From contig MKTZ01000027.1 of the NCBI GenBank assembly GCA_001898505.1, positions 310,001 to 374,000 of the forward strand: a DNA stretch of 64,000 nt. The letters are read 5' to 3'. Shown here one piece after another: positions 18,534 through 28,210 of this stretch (position 1 is the first letter of the stretch; each line of letters begins with the position of its first letter). Both the position numbers and the translations under genes were made by a program. The notes below the pieces were generated by a model. It was given only the letters and a program-made list of their open reading frames with translations. It was not told the DNA's origin and searched no databases. This DNA comes from Sphingobacteriales bacterium 50-39. Its GTDB lineage: Bacteria > Bacteroidota > Bacteroidia > Chitinophagales > Chitinophagaceae.

Positions 18534-19786
18534 ATGTAATTTACGATCTGGTCGGTAGCACCCCTTTTGGAGTATACATAGCTCCGGGACGCCTGACAGA
18601 CATGTCTATATTCCTCCTCGTCGGTGAGGAGCCGGCGGAAGACAGACTCAGCCTCCAGGGCGCTGTCGATGACGATGCCACCTCCACATTCCACCAGTTC
18701 CACTGCCTCTATATATTTTTCGATGACGGGTCCGAAGACCACGGGTCTGCCATAGACGGCGGCCTCGAGCACATTGTGCACTCCATCGTCCCCGAATCCT
18801 CCTCCCACATAGGTGATCGTGGCGTATTGATACAAGCGGGAGAGCATGCCGATGTTGTCGATGATGAGGACATTCGGCGCCTGGCGGCCCGGGGGGAGGG
18901 GAGTTCCTTTAACCCAATCTGAATAGCGGACCTTGTTACGGAATAGACGTTCTACTTCTTTCAGTCGAGATTCCTCTATCTGGTGGGGAGCGATGATGAA
19001 ACGGATGTCCGGATGGGTATTGGCAAAATGGTCCAGCTCCTCCTCATCTTCGTCCCAGGTGCTACCGGCTACGATCACAGCCCTGCCCTGGCAAAAGGAC
19101 TCGATGGCAGGTAATGTTTCCCGGCTCTCGGCTATCTCGATGACCCTGTCGAACCGGGTGTCTCCACTAACGCTTACGTTGCCCGTAAAGCCCAGCCCTT
19201 CCAGCAATTGACGGGAGGCTTCCGTCTGTACAAAAAGATGCGTGAAGCATTCCAGCATATACCGGTGTAGCCTGCCCCACCACTTGAAAAAGGGCTGTCC
19301 GGGGCGAAATACGCCGGATACGAGCAGCGTGGGGATCTCCCTTTTTTTCAACTCGACCAGGAAATAATACCAATAATCGTATTTTATCCAGATGACGAGG
19401 TTGGGCTTTATGAGGTCGATGAATGTCCGGGCGTTCTTTTTTGAATCCAGCGGCAGGTAGAAGATATGATCTGCGCCTTTGTAGTTCTTCCGTGCTTCGT
19501 ATCCGGAGGGAGAGAAAAAGCTGACGATGATCCGGCAATGGGGGGATTGGACCCTCAACCGCTCGATAACCGGCCGGCCCTGTTCGAACTCGCCCAGTGA
19601 GGAGCAATGCATCCATATAGTTGGGTATTTTTCACTGCCTGAGGTGTTGCCGAGTTCAGTCTGTATCCTGGAAAAGAGCTCTTTTCTGCCCTCCAGCCAG
19701 CTTTTTGCCTTCTTGTTCCAGGGGGCGATCAATCCGATGCCCAGCCGGTAGACCCATAAAAAAACATGATAGAAGATAATACTCAC
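18506..19786 (-). CDS. waaA: 3-deoxy-D-manno-octulosonic acid (Kdo) transferase
   Basis: The 426-residue GT30 enzyme transfers Kdo to lipid A precursor at the inner membrane. It begins with an N-terminal membrane helix, followed by HCSSLGEFEQGRPVI near residue 60, which holds the catalytic Glu. The nucleotide-sugar domain ends with YVGGGFGDDGVHNVLEAA near residue 330 and GRPVVFGP. The start is GTG at 19786; no nearby ATG preserves the N-terminal helix. It converges on the preceding hypothetical gene with 28 bp overlap and diverges from the sugar operon at 19881. Confidence 0.92.
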   Translation of the reverse strand: MSIIFYHVFLWVYRLGIGLIAPWNKKAKSWLEGRKELFSRIQTELGNTSGSEKYPTIWMHCSSLGEFEQGRPVIERLRVQSPHCRIIVSFFSPSGYEARKNYKGADHIFYLPLDSKKNARTFIDLIKPNLVIWIKYDYWYYFLVELKKREIPTLLVSGVFRPGQPFFKWWGRLHRYMLECFTHLFVQTEASRQLLEGLGFTGNVSVSGDTRFDRVIEIAESRETLPAIESFCQGRAVIVAGSTWDEDEEELDHFANTHPDIRFIIAPHQIEESRLKEVERLFRNKVRYSDWVKGTPLPPGRQAPNVLIIDNIGMLSRLYQYATITYVGGGFGDDGVHNVLEAAVYGRPVVFGPVIEKYIEAVELVECGGGIVIDSALEAESVFRRLLTDEEEYRHVCQASRSYVYSKRGATDQIVNYIQEKRLFTS

Positions 19787-19835
19787 GTCTACGAAGATAA
19801 CAATTTCTAAATATGGGGGTTACCACTTGGTGGCA

Positions 19836-19866
19836 TTGGATAAACGACATTTTTGTGGTAGGTTTG
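19836..19866 (+). promoter_or_regulatory. Bacteroidota-type promoter of the nucleotide-sugar operon
   Basis: TTGG at 19836-19839, a 19-bp spacer and TAGGTTTG at 19859-19866 match the -33 TTG / -7 TAnnTTTG promoter of this phylum. Transcription would begin near 19873, just before the ATGs at 19881 and 19887. This argues against the in-frame start at 19827 for the first gene. The match is by eye only. Confidence 0.6.
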
Positions 19867-19880
19867 TGCCCCAAAAGAGT

Positions 19881-21017
19881 ATGAGTATGAGGCCGATCCA
19901 AATGGTAGATCTGAAGCAGCAGTATGTTAAAATAAAGAAAGAAGTAGACACGGCCATACAGGAGGTAATCGACAATGCGGCATTTATACAGGGCAAGGCC
20001 GTCACCGACTTTGCCACCGCCCTCTCCGCCTATACCGGTTCCCGGCATGTCATCCCTTGCGCCAATGGCACCGACGCCCTCCAGATCGCCATGATGGCAC
20101 TGGATTTGCAACCCGGGGACGAGGTGATAACACCCTCTTTTACGTATGTCGCTACGACCGAGGTCGTGGCCCTGCTCCGGCTGAAGCCCGTCTTTGTAGA
20201 GGTGGACCCGAAGACGTTTTGTATAGATCCGGCTGCGGTGGAAAAGGCCATAACGCCCAGGACAAAGGCCATTGTTCCCGTACATCTCTACGGGCATGCT
20301 GCACCGATGGACGCCCTTATGGACATTGCCCGGCGTCATAACCTTGCTGTGATAGAGGACAACGCACAAGCCATTGGCAGCGATTATATCTTCGGGGATG
20401 GGACAAAAAAGAAGACCGGCGCCATCGGCACTATCGGCACCACTTCCTTTTTCCCTTCAAAAAATTTGGGTTGCTATGGCGATGGGGGAGCAATATTTAC
20501 GGATGATGATGCGTTAGCCAACCGGCTCAAAATGATTGCAAACCACGGGCAAAGCCGGCGTTATTATCACGATCTGGTAGGCTGTAACAGCCGGCTGGAT
20601 TCCATACAGGCTGCCGTATTGAATGTGAAGCTGAAAAGTCTGGACGCCTATATCACCGCCAGGCGCAGTGCCGCTGATTTCTACGACGATGCCTTCAAAG
20701 CTCACCCGAAGATCACGACGCCATACCGTGCGCCTTACAGCCATCACGTCTTTCACCAGTATACGCTTGTCCTCGAAGGGGTCGACCGCAACGGGCTGAA
20801 TGAGTTCCTGGCAAGCAAGAATATTCCGTCGATGATCTATTATCCCGTACCCGCCCATCGCCAAAAAATGTTTGCTGCCTTTGGCGGAGGCGACTGGTCC
20901 CTCCCTGTCACCGACTGGCTGACGGAAAGGGTCATTTCTTTGCCTATGCATACTGAATTGGATAGAGAACAGCTGGAGTATATCACCCGAACAGTCCTGG
21001 AATACATCGATAAATAG
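19881..21017 (+). CDS. DegT/DnrJ/EryC1/StrS family PLP-dependent sugar aminotransferase
   Basis: From the ATG at 19881 the protein has 378 residues. It would transfer an amino group from glutamate to a nucleotide-linked keto-sugar. Motifs: PCANGTDALQIAM near residue 55, VHLYGHAAPMD near residue 132, DNAQAIGSDY near residue 160, and the PLP-lysine segment FFPSKNLGCYGDGGAI near residue 190. It is the first gene of a tight operon of nucleotide-sugar enzymes, so its product probably joins a surface polysaccharide or O-antigen. Which keto-sugar is used cannot be read from sequence; the WbpE/FdtB-type subgroup is plausible. Confidence 0.9.
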   Translation: MSMRPIQMVDLKQQYVKIKKEVDTAIQEVIDNAAFIQGKAVTDFATALSAYTGSRHVIPCANGTDALQIAMMALDLQPGDEVITPSFTYVATTEVVALLRLKPVFVEVDPKTFCIDPAAVEKAITPRTKAIVPVHLYGHAAPMDALMDIARRHNLAVIEDNAQAIGSDYIFGDGTKKKTGAIGTIGTTSFFPSKNLGCYGDGGAIFTDDDALANRLKMIANHGQSRRYYHDLVGCNSRLDSIQAAVLNVKLKSLDAYITARRSAADFYDDAFKAHPKITTPYRAPYSHHVFHQYTLVLEGVDRNGLNEFLASKNIPSMIYYPVPAHRQKMFAAFGGGDWSLPVTDWLTERVISLPMHTELDREQLEYITRTVLEYIDK

Positions 21018-21056
21018 ATTCTCCATAACATAAAAACCTTAAAAAAATAGTCTTTT

Positions 21057-22385
21057 ATGAAAATTGCAGTTGTAGGCACGGGGTATGTTGGGTTGGTCAC
21101 GGGTACCTGTTTCGCAGAGACTGGTAATGATGTGGTCTGTGTAGATATCGACGCTGGTAAAGTAACAAAATTATCCAACGGTCAGATCACCATCTATGAG
21201 CCGGGATTAGAAAAGCTTTTCCTACGCAATTTGAAGGAAGAACGTCTCAAATTCACCACCAGCCTGGAAGAAGGCATAAAAGACGCGCAGATCATTTTCT
21301 TAGCCTTGCCTACACCTCCCGGTGAAGATGGCTCGGCGGACCTGAAATATATTTTGGGTGTTGCGGACCATCTTGGTAAGATATTAAAAGACTATAAGGT
21401 CATTGTGGATAAGAGCACGGTTCCTGTCGGCACCGCAGAAAAGGTACACGCTGCCGTGGTGAAGAATTACAAGGGTGAATTCGACGTCGTCTCCAATCCT
21501 GAGTTCCTCCGCGAGGGAGTGGCGGTAGACGACTTTATGAAGCCCGACCGTGTCGTGATTGGAACCAGCTCAGAGCGCGCCCGCAAGGTCATGGGCGATC
21601 TCTATGCTCCTTTTGTACGTCAGGGCAACCCCGTCATCTATATGGACGAACGTTCTGCCGAGCTGACCAAATATGCCGCCAATTCTTTTTTAGCGACAAA
21701 GATCACATTCATGAACGAGGTCGCGCTGTTGTGTGAACGACTGGGCGCGGATGTAGACATGGTAAGGCGTGGTATCGGCAGCGACGAACGTATCGGCAAG
21801 CGGTTTCTTTTCCCGGGGATCGGATATGGCGGCAGCTGTTTCCCCAAGGATGTGCAGGCGCTGGTGAAGTCATCGCAGGAGGTGAGCTACGACTTCCGCA
21901 TACTCAATGCCGTGATGGATGTCAATGAAAAGCAGAAGCTGCATCTGCTGCCGAAGATAAAGAAGTATTTTTCCGGCAGCCTGAAAGGTAAGCATTTCGC
22001 CTTGTGGGGGCTTGCTTTCAAACCCAATACCGACGATATCCGGGAAGCACCGGCGCTGTATATGATCGATGCCCTTGTCGGCGAAGGCGCTACTGTCAGC
22101 GTATTCGATCCTGAAGCTATGAACAATGTGAAACAGGTGATTGGCGATAAGGTCACCTATGCGGAGAGTCAGTATGAGGCTCTTGAAGGCGCGGATGCGC
22201 TGATCATTGCCACGGAGTGGAACGAGTTTCGCACCCCTAATTTTTTGAAGATCGTCACCAGCCTGAAGAACAAAGTAATATTCGACGGACGCAACCTGTT
22301 CGATATAGCGGCTATCAAGGAGCTTGGCTTCTATTATGAGAGTGTAGGACGCGCTCCTGCCAATCCATCGGGAAAAAAATCCTAA
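21057..22385 (+). CDS. ugd: UDP-glucose 6-dehydrogenase
   Basis: The 442-residue enzyme oxidises UDP-glucose to UDP-glucuronate in two NAD-linked steps. It has the N-terminal Rossmann motif (VVGTGYVGLVTGTCFAE near residue 5), PTPPGEDGSADL near residue 85, STVPVGTAEK near residue 122 and the catalytic-cysteine loop GYGGSCFPKD near residue 260. Length is normal. The next gene encodes a UDP-glucuronate decarboxylase, so the product most likely flows to UDP-xylose. It follows the aminotransferase gene after 39 bp. Confidence 0.95.
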   Translation: MKIAVVGTGYVGLVTGTCFAETGNDVVCVDIDAGKVTKLSNGQITIYEPGLEKLFLRNLKEERLKFTTSLEEGIKDAQIIFLALPTPPGEDGSADLKYILGVADHLGKILKDYKVIVDKSTVPVGTAEKVHAAVVKNYKGEFDVVSNPEFLREGVAVDDFMKPDRVVIGTSSERARKVMGDLYAPFVRQGNPVIYMDERSAELTKYAANSFLATKITFMNEVALLCERLGADVDMVRRGIGSDERIGKRFLFPGIGYGGSCFPKDVQALVKSSQEVSYDFRILNAVMDVNEKQKLHLLPKIKKYFSGSLKGKHFALWGLAFKPNTDDIREAPALYMIDALVGEGATVSVFDPEAMNNVKQVIGDKVTYAESQYEALEGADALIIATEWNEFRTPNFLKIVTSLKNKVIFDGRNLFDIAAIKELGFYYESVGRAPANPSGKKS

Positions 22386-22400
22386 ACCAGCACCACCACC

Positions 22401-23384
22401 ATGACAAAAAAGAACGTACTTATCACCGGGGCCGCGGGTTTTTTGGGCTCCCATTTATGCGATAGATTTATAAAGGAAGGATGTCGCGTCATCGGGATGG
22501 ACAATCTCATTACAGGGGATTTGAAAAATATCGAGCACCTGTTCCCTCTGGAAGACTTCGAGTTCTATCATCACGATGTAAGCAAGTTCATCCATGTGCC
22601 CGGGGAGCTGCATTATATCCTCCATTTCGCCAGTCCGGCCAGTCCCATCGATTATCTCAAGATACCTATACAGACATTAAAGGTGGGGTCGCTGGGCATA
22701 CACAACTGTCTGGGTCTGGCCAGGTCGAAAAAGGCAAGAGTACTGATAGCATCGACTTCAGAGATATATGGCGACCCCCTTGTGCATCCGCAACCCGAGG
22801 AGTATTGGGGCAATGTCAACCCTGTAGGGCCCCGCGGTGTATACGACGAAGCCAAGCGTTTTCAGGAAGCCATGACCATGGCCTATCATAATTTCCATGG
22901 GCTGGAGACCCGTATCGTCCGGATCTTCAACACCTATGGACCCAGGATGCGGCTCAACGATGGAAGGGCCCTTCCCGCCTTTATCGGGCAAGCTCTTCGT
23001 GGAGAGGACCTGACCGTATTTGGAGATGGCAGCCAGACGCGCTCTTTCTGTTATGTAGACGACCTGGTAGAAGGCATCTATCGTCTGCTGATGAGCGACT
23101 ATTCCCAGCCTGTCAATATCGGCAATCCTTCCGAGATCACGCTGAAACAGTTTGCGGAAGAGGTGATCGCCCTCACCGGCACCAAGCAAAAGATAGTCTT
23201 TAAGCCATTACCTGTCGACGATCCCAAGCAACGCCGCCCCGATATCACTAAAGCGAAGCAGATCTTAGGATGGGAGCCAAAGGTGGACAGGAAGGATGGA
23301 TTAAAGATCACTTACGACTATTTCAGATCCCTGCCACCTGAGGAATGGAACAAACAACCCAAGGAATTTGAAAGAAAAGGATAA
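22401..23384 (+). CDS. UDP-glucuronate decarboxylase (UDP-xylose synthase)
   Basis: The 327-residue extended SDR decarboxylates UDP-glucuronate to UDP-xylose. It starts with [17 protein letters not shown], and has [12 protein letters not shown] near residue 75, [10 protein letters not shown] near residue 117, catalytic RGVYDEAKR near residue 148 (YxxxK) and [10 protein letters not shown] near residue 175. These are hallmarks of the UXS group rather than of UDP-galactose epimerase. It lies 15 bp after ugd and completes a two-step path from UDP-glucose to UDP-xylose. Confidence 0.93.
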   Translation: MTKKNVLITGAAGFLGSHLCDRFIKEGCRVIGMDNLITGDLKNIEHLFPLEDFEFYHHDVSKFIHVPGELHYILHFASPASPIDYLKIPIQTLKVGSLGIHNCLGLARSKKARVLIASTSEIYGDPLVHPQPEEYWGNVNPVGPRGVYDEAKRFQEAMTMAYHNFHGLETRIVRIFNTYGPRMRLNDGRALPAFIGQALRGEDLTVFGDGSQTRSFCYVDDLVEGIYRLLMSDYSQPVNIGNPSEITLKQFAEEVIALTGTKQKIVFKPLPVDDPKQRRPDITKAKQILGWEPKVDRKDGLKITYDYFRSLPPEEWNKQPKEFERKG

Positions 23385-23390
23385 ATCCAA

Positions 23391-24686
23391 ATGAACAACC
23401 AAAGAATCTATGATCAACTTGTAGAGAAAAAGGCTAAGCTGGCCGTCATCGGATTGGGCTATGTAGGTCTGCCCATTGCCCTGGAATTTGCCAGGAAAAT
23501 ATCTGTCATCGGCTTTGATATCAATAAAAAGCGCATCGGCATGATGCGGGAAGGGATCGATCCTTCCAAAGAGGTGGAGCCGTCAGCGTTTAAGGGACGG
23601 GACATCGTCTTTACCGACGATCTGTCCGTATTGAAAGAGGCCAGCTTTTTTATCGTGGCTGTCCCTACTCCTGTAGATAAACACAATGTACCTGATCTGA
23701 AGCCCTTGTTAGGCGCTTCGGAGACGGTGGGGAAGGTTCTCAAGCAGGGTGACTATGTCGTATACGAGTCAACCACCTATCCGGGGTGTACAGAAGAAGA
23801 TTGTCTGCCTGTGCTGGAGAAGGTTTCCCGGCTGAAAATGGGGGATGACTTTTATTTAGGCTATTCTCCTGAAAGGATCAATCCCGGCGACAAGAAAAAT
23901 ACGCTCCGCACCATCACCAAGGTGGTCTCCGGCAATGACGGGGGCAGCCTGGAACAGATCGCAAAGACCTATGAGCTGGTCGTGGATGCGGGTGTTCATC
24001 GCGCTCCTTCCATCAAGGTGGCGGAAGCCAGCAAGATAGTGGAGAATACGCAGCGGGACCTGAACATTGCGCTGATGAACGAGCTCTCTCTTATCTTTGA
24101 CCGGATGGGTATCAATACTTTCGATGTCATTGCGGCTGCAGGGACCAAGTGGAACTTCCTGCGATTCTTCCCCGGGCTTGTCGGGGGACATTGTATTGGC
24201 GTGGATCCTTACTATCTTACACACAAGGCGGCGGCGCTGGGGTACGAGTCGAAAGTGATCTCTTCTTCGCGCTATATCAATGACGATATGGCCAAACATG
24301 TGGCCCGTAAGATCATCAAGCATGTCCTGCGTATCTCCAATGAACCGCGGGTGCTGGTGAAAGGGGTGACATTCAAGGAAAATGTGAGTGACATCCGGAA
24401 CTCCAAGATAGTAGATACCGTAAAGGAGCTGTTGTCATTCAATATCGTCGTGGACGTGGAAGACCCGTATGCCATGGAGGACGAGGTGCATGAGGAATAT
24501 GGCCTCAAACTTGTACGTGAGAGCGCGGGAAACTATGACGCGGTGATCATCACTGTACCTCATGCCCCCTATGTAGGACTAGACGATGCTTATTTTACGT
24601 CGGTGACCCGGGAAGGTGCGCTGATAGCGGACCTGCGGGGAATTTATAAGAATAAGATCAATAACAGAAAATACTGGAGTTTATAA
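23391..24686 (+). CDS. nucleotide-sugar dehydrogenase, WbpO/TviB type
   Basis: The 431-residue NAD-dependent enzyme belongs to the UDP-N-acetylhexosamine dehydrogenase branch (WbpO, TviB, CapL), giving UDP-N-acetylgalactosaminuronate or a related uronate. Motifs: VIGLGYVGLPIALEFA near residue 20, PTPVDKHNVPDL near residue 88, ESTTYPGCTEE near residue 125 and catalytic GLVGGHCIGVDPYY near residue 262. It is clearly different from ugd two genes upstream. Its stop codon shares one base with the next ATG (TAATG), so it is translationally coupled to rfbB. Exact substrate not certain. Confidence 0.9.
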   Translation: MNNQRIYDQLVEKKAKLAVIGLGYVGLPIALEFARKISVIGFDINKKRIGMMREGIDPSKEVEPSAFKGRDIVFTDDLSVLKEASFFIVAVPTPVDKHNVPDLKPLLGASETVGKVLKQGDYVVYESTTYPGCTEEDCLPVLEKVSRLKMGDDFYLGYSPERINPGDKKNTLRTITKVVSGNDGGSLEQIAKTYELVVDAGVHRAPSIKVAEASKIVENTQRDLNIALMNELSLIFDRMGINTFDVIAAAGTKWNFLRFFPGLVGGHCIGVDPYYLTHKAAALGYESKVISSSRYINDDMAKHVARKIIKHVLRISNEPRVLVKGVTFKENVSDIRNSKIVDTVKELLSFNIVVDVEDPYAMEDEVHEEYGLKLVRESAGNYDAVIITVPHAPYVGLDDAYFTSVTREGALIADLRGIYKNKINNRKYWSL

Positions 24687-25750
24687 TGGCCAATTTCACC
24701 AAAACGATCATGATCACCGGCGGCGCAGGATTCATTGGATCCCATGTGGTGAGATTATTTGTGGACAAGTATCCTCAATATCTCATCGTCAACCTGGATG
24801 CGCTGACCTACGCGGGCAACCTGGAGAATCTCAAGGATGTGGAGTCTGCTCCCAACTATAAGTTCGAAAAGGGCGATATTACCGACACGGCGCGTATGAC
24901 CGAGCTGTTCGATGCTTACCAGTTCGATGCAGTGATACATCTTGCGGCAGAGAGCCATGTAGACCGCAGCATCCTGGACCCCCTGGCATTTGTAAAAACC
25001 AATGTGCTGGGGACGGCCAATCTGCTCCATATAGCCTATGGTAAATGGAAAGGGGCGCTGGAGGGCAAATTATTCTATCATGTGTCCACGGATGAAGTAT
25101 ATGGTTCGCTCGGGCGCGAGGGATTCTTTACAGAGGAGACCCCTTATGATCCCCGCAGTCCGTATTCTGCATCCAAGGCTTCCTCGGATCATTTTGTGAT
25201 GGCCTGGTATCATACCTATGGTATGCCCATCGTGCTGTCCAACTGTTCCAACAATTATGGGTCGAATCATTTCCCCGAGAAGCTGATACCCCTGATGATC
25301 AACAATATTCTCAACAACAAGCCCCTTCCCGTATATGGAAAGGGTGAGAATGTCCGCGACTGGCTTTTTGTAGAAGACCATGCAAGGGCCATCGATACTA
25401 TCTTCCACAAGGGGAGAGTAGGGGAGAAATACAATATCGGGGGATTCAATGAATGGAAGAACCTCGACATCGTACACTTGCTGTGCGGGATCATGGATAA
25501 GAAGCTGGGGCGTCCGGCGGGAGAATCTGCCAAGCTCATCGCCTTTGTGAAGGACAGGCCAGGGCATGATCTCCGGTATGCCATCGATGCTACCAAGCTG
25601 AACAAGGAACTGGGCTGGATGCCTTCGCTTCAGTTCGAGGAAGGGCTGGAAAAGACAGTGGATTGGTATCTGCAAAACCAGGATTGGGTCAAGGATGTGA
25701 CTACCGGCGACTACCAGAAATATTACAACGAACAATACAATAAGCGATAA
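24686..25750 (+). CDS. rfbB: dTDP-glucose 4,6-dehydratase
   Basis: The 354-residue SDR converts dTDP-glucose to dTDP-4-keto-6-deoxyglucose, the first committed step of dTDP-rhamnose synthesis after RfbA. It has ITGGAGFIGSHVVRLF near residue 10, HLAAESHVDRSI near residue 85, VSTDEVYGSL with the catalytic Asp-Glu pair near residue 133, YSASKASSDHFV near residue 161 and SNNYGSNHFPEKL near residue 190. Family-typical length. rfbC follows after 1 bp. Confidence 0.95.
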   Translation: MANFTKTIMITGGAGFIGSHVVRLFVDKYPQYLIVNLDALTYAGNLENLKDVESAPNYKFEKGDITDTARMTELFDAYQFDAVIHLAAESHVDRSILDPLAFVKTNVLGTANLLHIAYGKWKGALEGKLFYHVSTDEVYGSLGREGFFTEETPYDPRSPYSASKASSDHFVMAWYHTYGMPIVLSNCSNNYGSNHFPEKLIPLMINNILNNKPLPVYGKGENVRDWLFVEDHARAIDTIFHKGRVGEKYNIGGFNEWKNLDIVHLLCGIMDKKLGRPAGESAKLIAFVKDRPGHDLRYAIDATKLNKELGWMPSLQFEEGLEKTVDWYLQNQDWVKDVTTGDYQKYYNEQYNKR

Positions 25751-25751
25751 C

Positions 25752-26306
25752 ATGCCCTTTATCCCTACTGCCCTACAGGGTGTATTGATATTCGAACCTG
25801 CGGTTTATAAGGATGAGAGGGGGTATTTCTTCGAGTCCTATAATGAGCAGACCTTTCATAAGGAGGGTGTGATCAATCGATTTGTACAGGATAATCAATC
25901 GTATTCAAAATACGGCGTGATACGAGGCTTGCATTATCAACTGGACCCTTATCCTCAGACGAAGCTTGTACGGGCATTGCAAGGAAGGATACTGGATGTA
26001 GCCGTGGACATTCGCCAGGGGTCTCCCACTTTTGGTAAATATGTGAGCGTAGAGCTTTCTTCCGACAACAAGCGGCAATTGCTTGTCCCGAGGGGATTTG
26101 CCCATGGCTTTTCCGTGCTTAGCGAGACTGCCGAGGTCTCTTACAAATGCGACGGGTTTTATGACAAGGCCAGCGAGGGAGGTATCCGGTACGACGATCC
26201 ACAGCTGAACATAGATTGGCAACTGCCGTTGGGTGAGGCCATCGTCTCGGTCAAGGATCTGCAGCTGCCTGTGTTTGCGGAGTGCAGGAATAATTTTCGA
26301 TATTGA
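25752..26306 (+). CDS. rfbC: dTDP-4-dehydrorhamnose 3,5-epimerase
   Basis: The 184-residue cupin-fold enzyme epimerises dTDP-4-keto-6-deoxyglucose at C3 and C5. It contains VYKDERGYFFESYN near residue 15, QDNQSYSKYGVIRGLHYQ near residue 45 with the catalytic His, the substrate-binding KLVRALQGRILDVAVD segment near residue 72, and PRGFAHGFSVLSE near residue 115. The middle gene of rfbB-rfbC-rfbD, with almost no spacing. Confidence 0.95.
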   Translation: MPFIPTALQGVLIFEPAVYKDERGYFFESYNEQTFHKEGVINRFVQDNQSYSKYGVIRGLHYQLDPYPQTKLVRALQGRILDVAVDIRQGSPTFGKYVSVELSSDNKRQLLVPRGFAHGFSVLSETAEVSYKCDGFYDKASEGGIRYDDPQLNIDWQLPLGEAIVSVKDLQLPVFAECRNNFRY

Positions 26307-26308
26307 AC

Positions 26309-27172
26309 ATGGAGAAAAAAACAATACTCGTCACGGGAGCAGGGGGCCAGCTGGGCAGTGAGATCGGTGTGCTCAGCAAGCGCTATCCTCAATTTGACTT
26401 TGTCTTCGTGGATAAGGAAGAGATGCCGCTGGATCAGCCTGAAAAGATAGGTCCTTTTATCGCGGGGGTGCGTCCTGCCTGGTGTATCAGTTGCGGGGCC
26501 TATACTGCCGTGGATAAGGCCGAGACCGAAAAGGACCTGGCCTTTATCATCAATGCGGATGCGGCGGGCGCTATTGCAGCTGCCTGTAAGGCTGCCGGCG
26601 CGCGGCTGATCCATATCTCCACGGACTATGTATTCCCTGGCGATAGCGCCACACCTTTAAAAGAGGACGATCCCACCGGCCCCATCAATGTATATGGGGC
26701 TTCCAAGCTGAAGGGTGAGCAGCTGGCGGTGCAGAACAATCCTGAGACAGTTATCATCCGTACCGCCTGGGTATATTCGGAGTTCGGACATAATTTCGTA
26801 AAGACGATGATCCGGCTGATGAAAGAAAAGCCTTCCCTCACCGTGATCGATGATCAGGTCGGGTCTCCTACCTATGCGGCGGACCTGGCGGGCGTCATCC
26901 TACAAATCATCACTGCCGCGCGTTGGGTGCCTGGTATATATCACTATAGCAATGAAGGCCGGATCAGCTGGTATGAGTTTGCCCTGGCCATCAAAGAGAT
27001 CGTCGGCAGCACCTGTCCTATCCAACCTATACCTACCTCCCAGTATCCCACACCGGCCAAAAGGCCGCATTATTCCCTTCTGGACAAGAGTCGTATAAAA
27101 GCCACATATGGAGTGAGAGTGTCCGACTGGAAGGAGAGCCTTAAAACTTGTATAGCGCGGCTGTCTATTTGA
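26309..27172 (+). CDS. rfbD: dTDP-4-dehydrorhamnose reductase
   Basis: From the ATG at 26309 it has 287 residues; a TTG two codons upstream overlaps the rfbC stop and is less likely. It reduces dTDP-4-keto-rhamnose to dTDP-L-rhamnose. Motifs: LVTGAGGQLGSEIG near residue 8, CGAYTAVDKAE near residue 65, HISTDYVFPGD near residue 103 and the catalytic VYGASKLKGEQ near residue 130. It ends the sugar operon and overlaps the convergent gene by 8 bp. No rfbA is seen in this window. Confidence 0.95.
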   Translation: MEKKTILVTGAGGQLGSEIGVLSKRYPQFDFVFVDKEEMPLDQPEKIGPFIAGVRPAWCISCGAYTAVDKAETEKDLAFIINADAAGAIAAACKAAGARLIHISTDYVFPGDSATPLKEDDPTGPINVYGASKLKGEQLAVQNNPETVIIRTAWVYSEFGHNFVKTMIRLMKEKPSLTVIDDQVGSPTYAADLAGVILQIITAARWVPGIYHYSNEGRISWYEFALAIKEIVGSTCPIQPIPTSQYPTPAKRPHYSLLDKSRIKATYGVRVSDWKESLKTCIARLSI

Positions 27173-27836
27173 TGGAAGTAATGGCTGTGGTGCCGTACTT
27201 GCTTTGTGTCTTTATCATGCCAAAGCCGGGGGCATACCATTCGGCGCCATCCAGGCTTGTATTGATGGGTATGGGTCCCATTTTTATCGTCAGCCGGCCT
27301 TTATAGCTGATCCTGAAACAATTCCAGGTACCCGCACTGGTGGTTATGCTCTCCTGTCCTTCCACTTTTCTTTCGCTGATCACCATCGTCATAGCAGAGG
27401 CCAGGCCGGCGTTGTTCATATCGACCGTCATGTTCCCATCCTTCAGGACATCGCCCACCGCCATTTTCGCGGGATATTCCAGGTATACGTTGGTGGCTTT
27501 TGCTTCCGTCTTCATTTGCTCCGCCTGCTGCCGGGGGAACATCATCTGCATATCTATCATCATCACACCGCCGTTGCATTGTATCTGACAGCTGGTCTTT
27601 GCCATGGGCTTATCCTTTTTGTCGAACATTTCCGAATTTACGTTCCCTTTTATGGTCCCGCCGCCGGCAGATACTTCCGATACATGATAGACCGTCCTGC
27701 CATTGGGCTCCCCTTTTTTGTCATAGGAGGTCATTTCAATCGTCTTGTCTTTTTGCAGGAAAAGGAAATGCTGACAGTCCTGTGCCATGGATGTAAGGGA
27801 GGACAGGAAAAGAAAACATACTACAACGCCTTTCAT
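27165..27836 (-). CDS. secreted DUF3108-like protein
   Basis: The ATG at 27836 gives a 223-residue protein that opens with a signal peptide (MKGVVVCFLFLSSLTSMAQD). A longer frame to 27887 would place 17 extra residues before it. The mature part is beta-rich, with alternating segments such as TIEMTSYDKKGEPNGRTVY and GTWNCFRISYKGRL, and the C-terminal EWYAPGFGMIKTQSKYG. This pattern matches the TapB/DUF3108-like secreted family of Bacteroidota, predicted to adopt a lipocalin-like barrel. Function is unknown. It lies at the end of rfbD on the opposite strand and has no visible partner. Confidence 0.7.
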   Translation of the reverse strand: MKGVVVCFLFLSSLTSMAQDCQHFLFLQKDKTIEMTSYDKKGEPNGRTVYHVSEVSAGGGTIKGNVNSEMFDKKDKPMAKTSCQIQCNGGVMMIDMQMMFPRQQAEQMKTEAKATNVYLEYPAKMAVGDVLKDGNMTVDMNNAGLASAMTMVISERKVEGQESITTSAGTWNCFRISYKGRLTIKMGPIPINTSLDGAEWYAPGFGMIKTQSKYGTTAITSIK

Positions 27837-28096
27837 ATTGTGTTTTATTTGAATGAGAAAGGTAGTTATTACCCGGAGGGTAAACAATACTACATAATGG
27901 TGATTTTAGCCTTCTAACGGATCAGGGTAAGTCAGTACGATGGTCCTATATGTTATCTTAAATGTGGAAAACTTCTGTTTCGTAAAACCACGTTGGATGG
28001 TTTTAGGGTGTTATTCATAAGATGGTATCAATCATATAAGTAGTATCGAGGTACTGTCGTATTTGCGGAAGGCGCTTTTAAAATGGTTTTCCAGGT

Positions 28097-28127
28097 TTTG
28101 ACTTGTAATAACTATTGTCTAGTTTTC
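28097..28127 (+). promoter_or_regulatory. candidate promoter in the 27837-28210 intergenic region
   Basis: TTTG at 28097-28100, a 19-bp spacer and TAGTTTTC at 28120-28127 match the phylum's promoter pattern except for the last base. It would leave a leader of roughly 75 nt before the ATG at 28211. The rest of this 370-bp AT-rich gap shows nothing I can name. Confidence 0.45.
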
Positions 28128-28210
28128 CGGTTGAAATATCCTGACCCTTTTAATCCCTGAGACGTATCAAATCAGGCAAATTTTTGGGATCTGTACCTTA
28201 ATCCATACTT

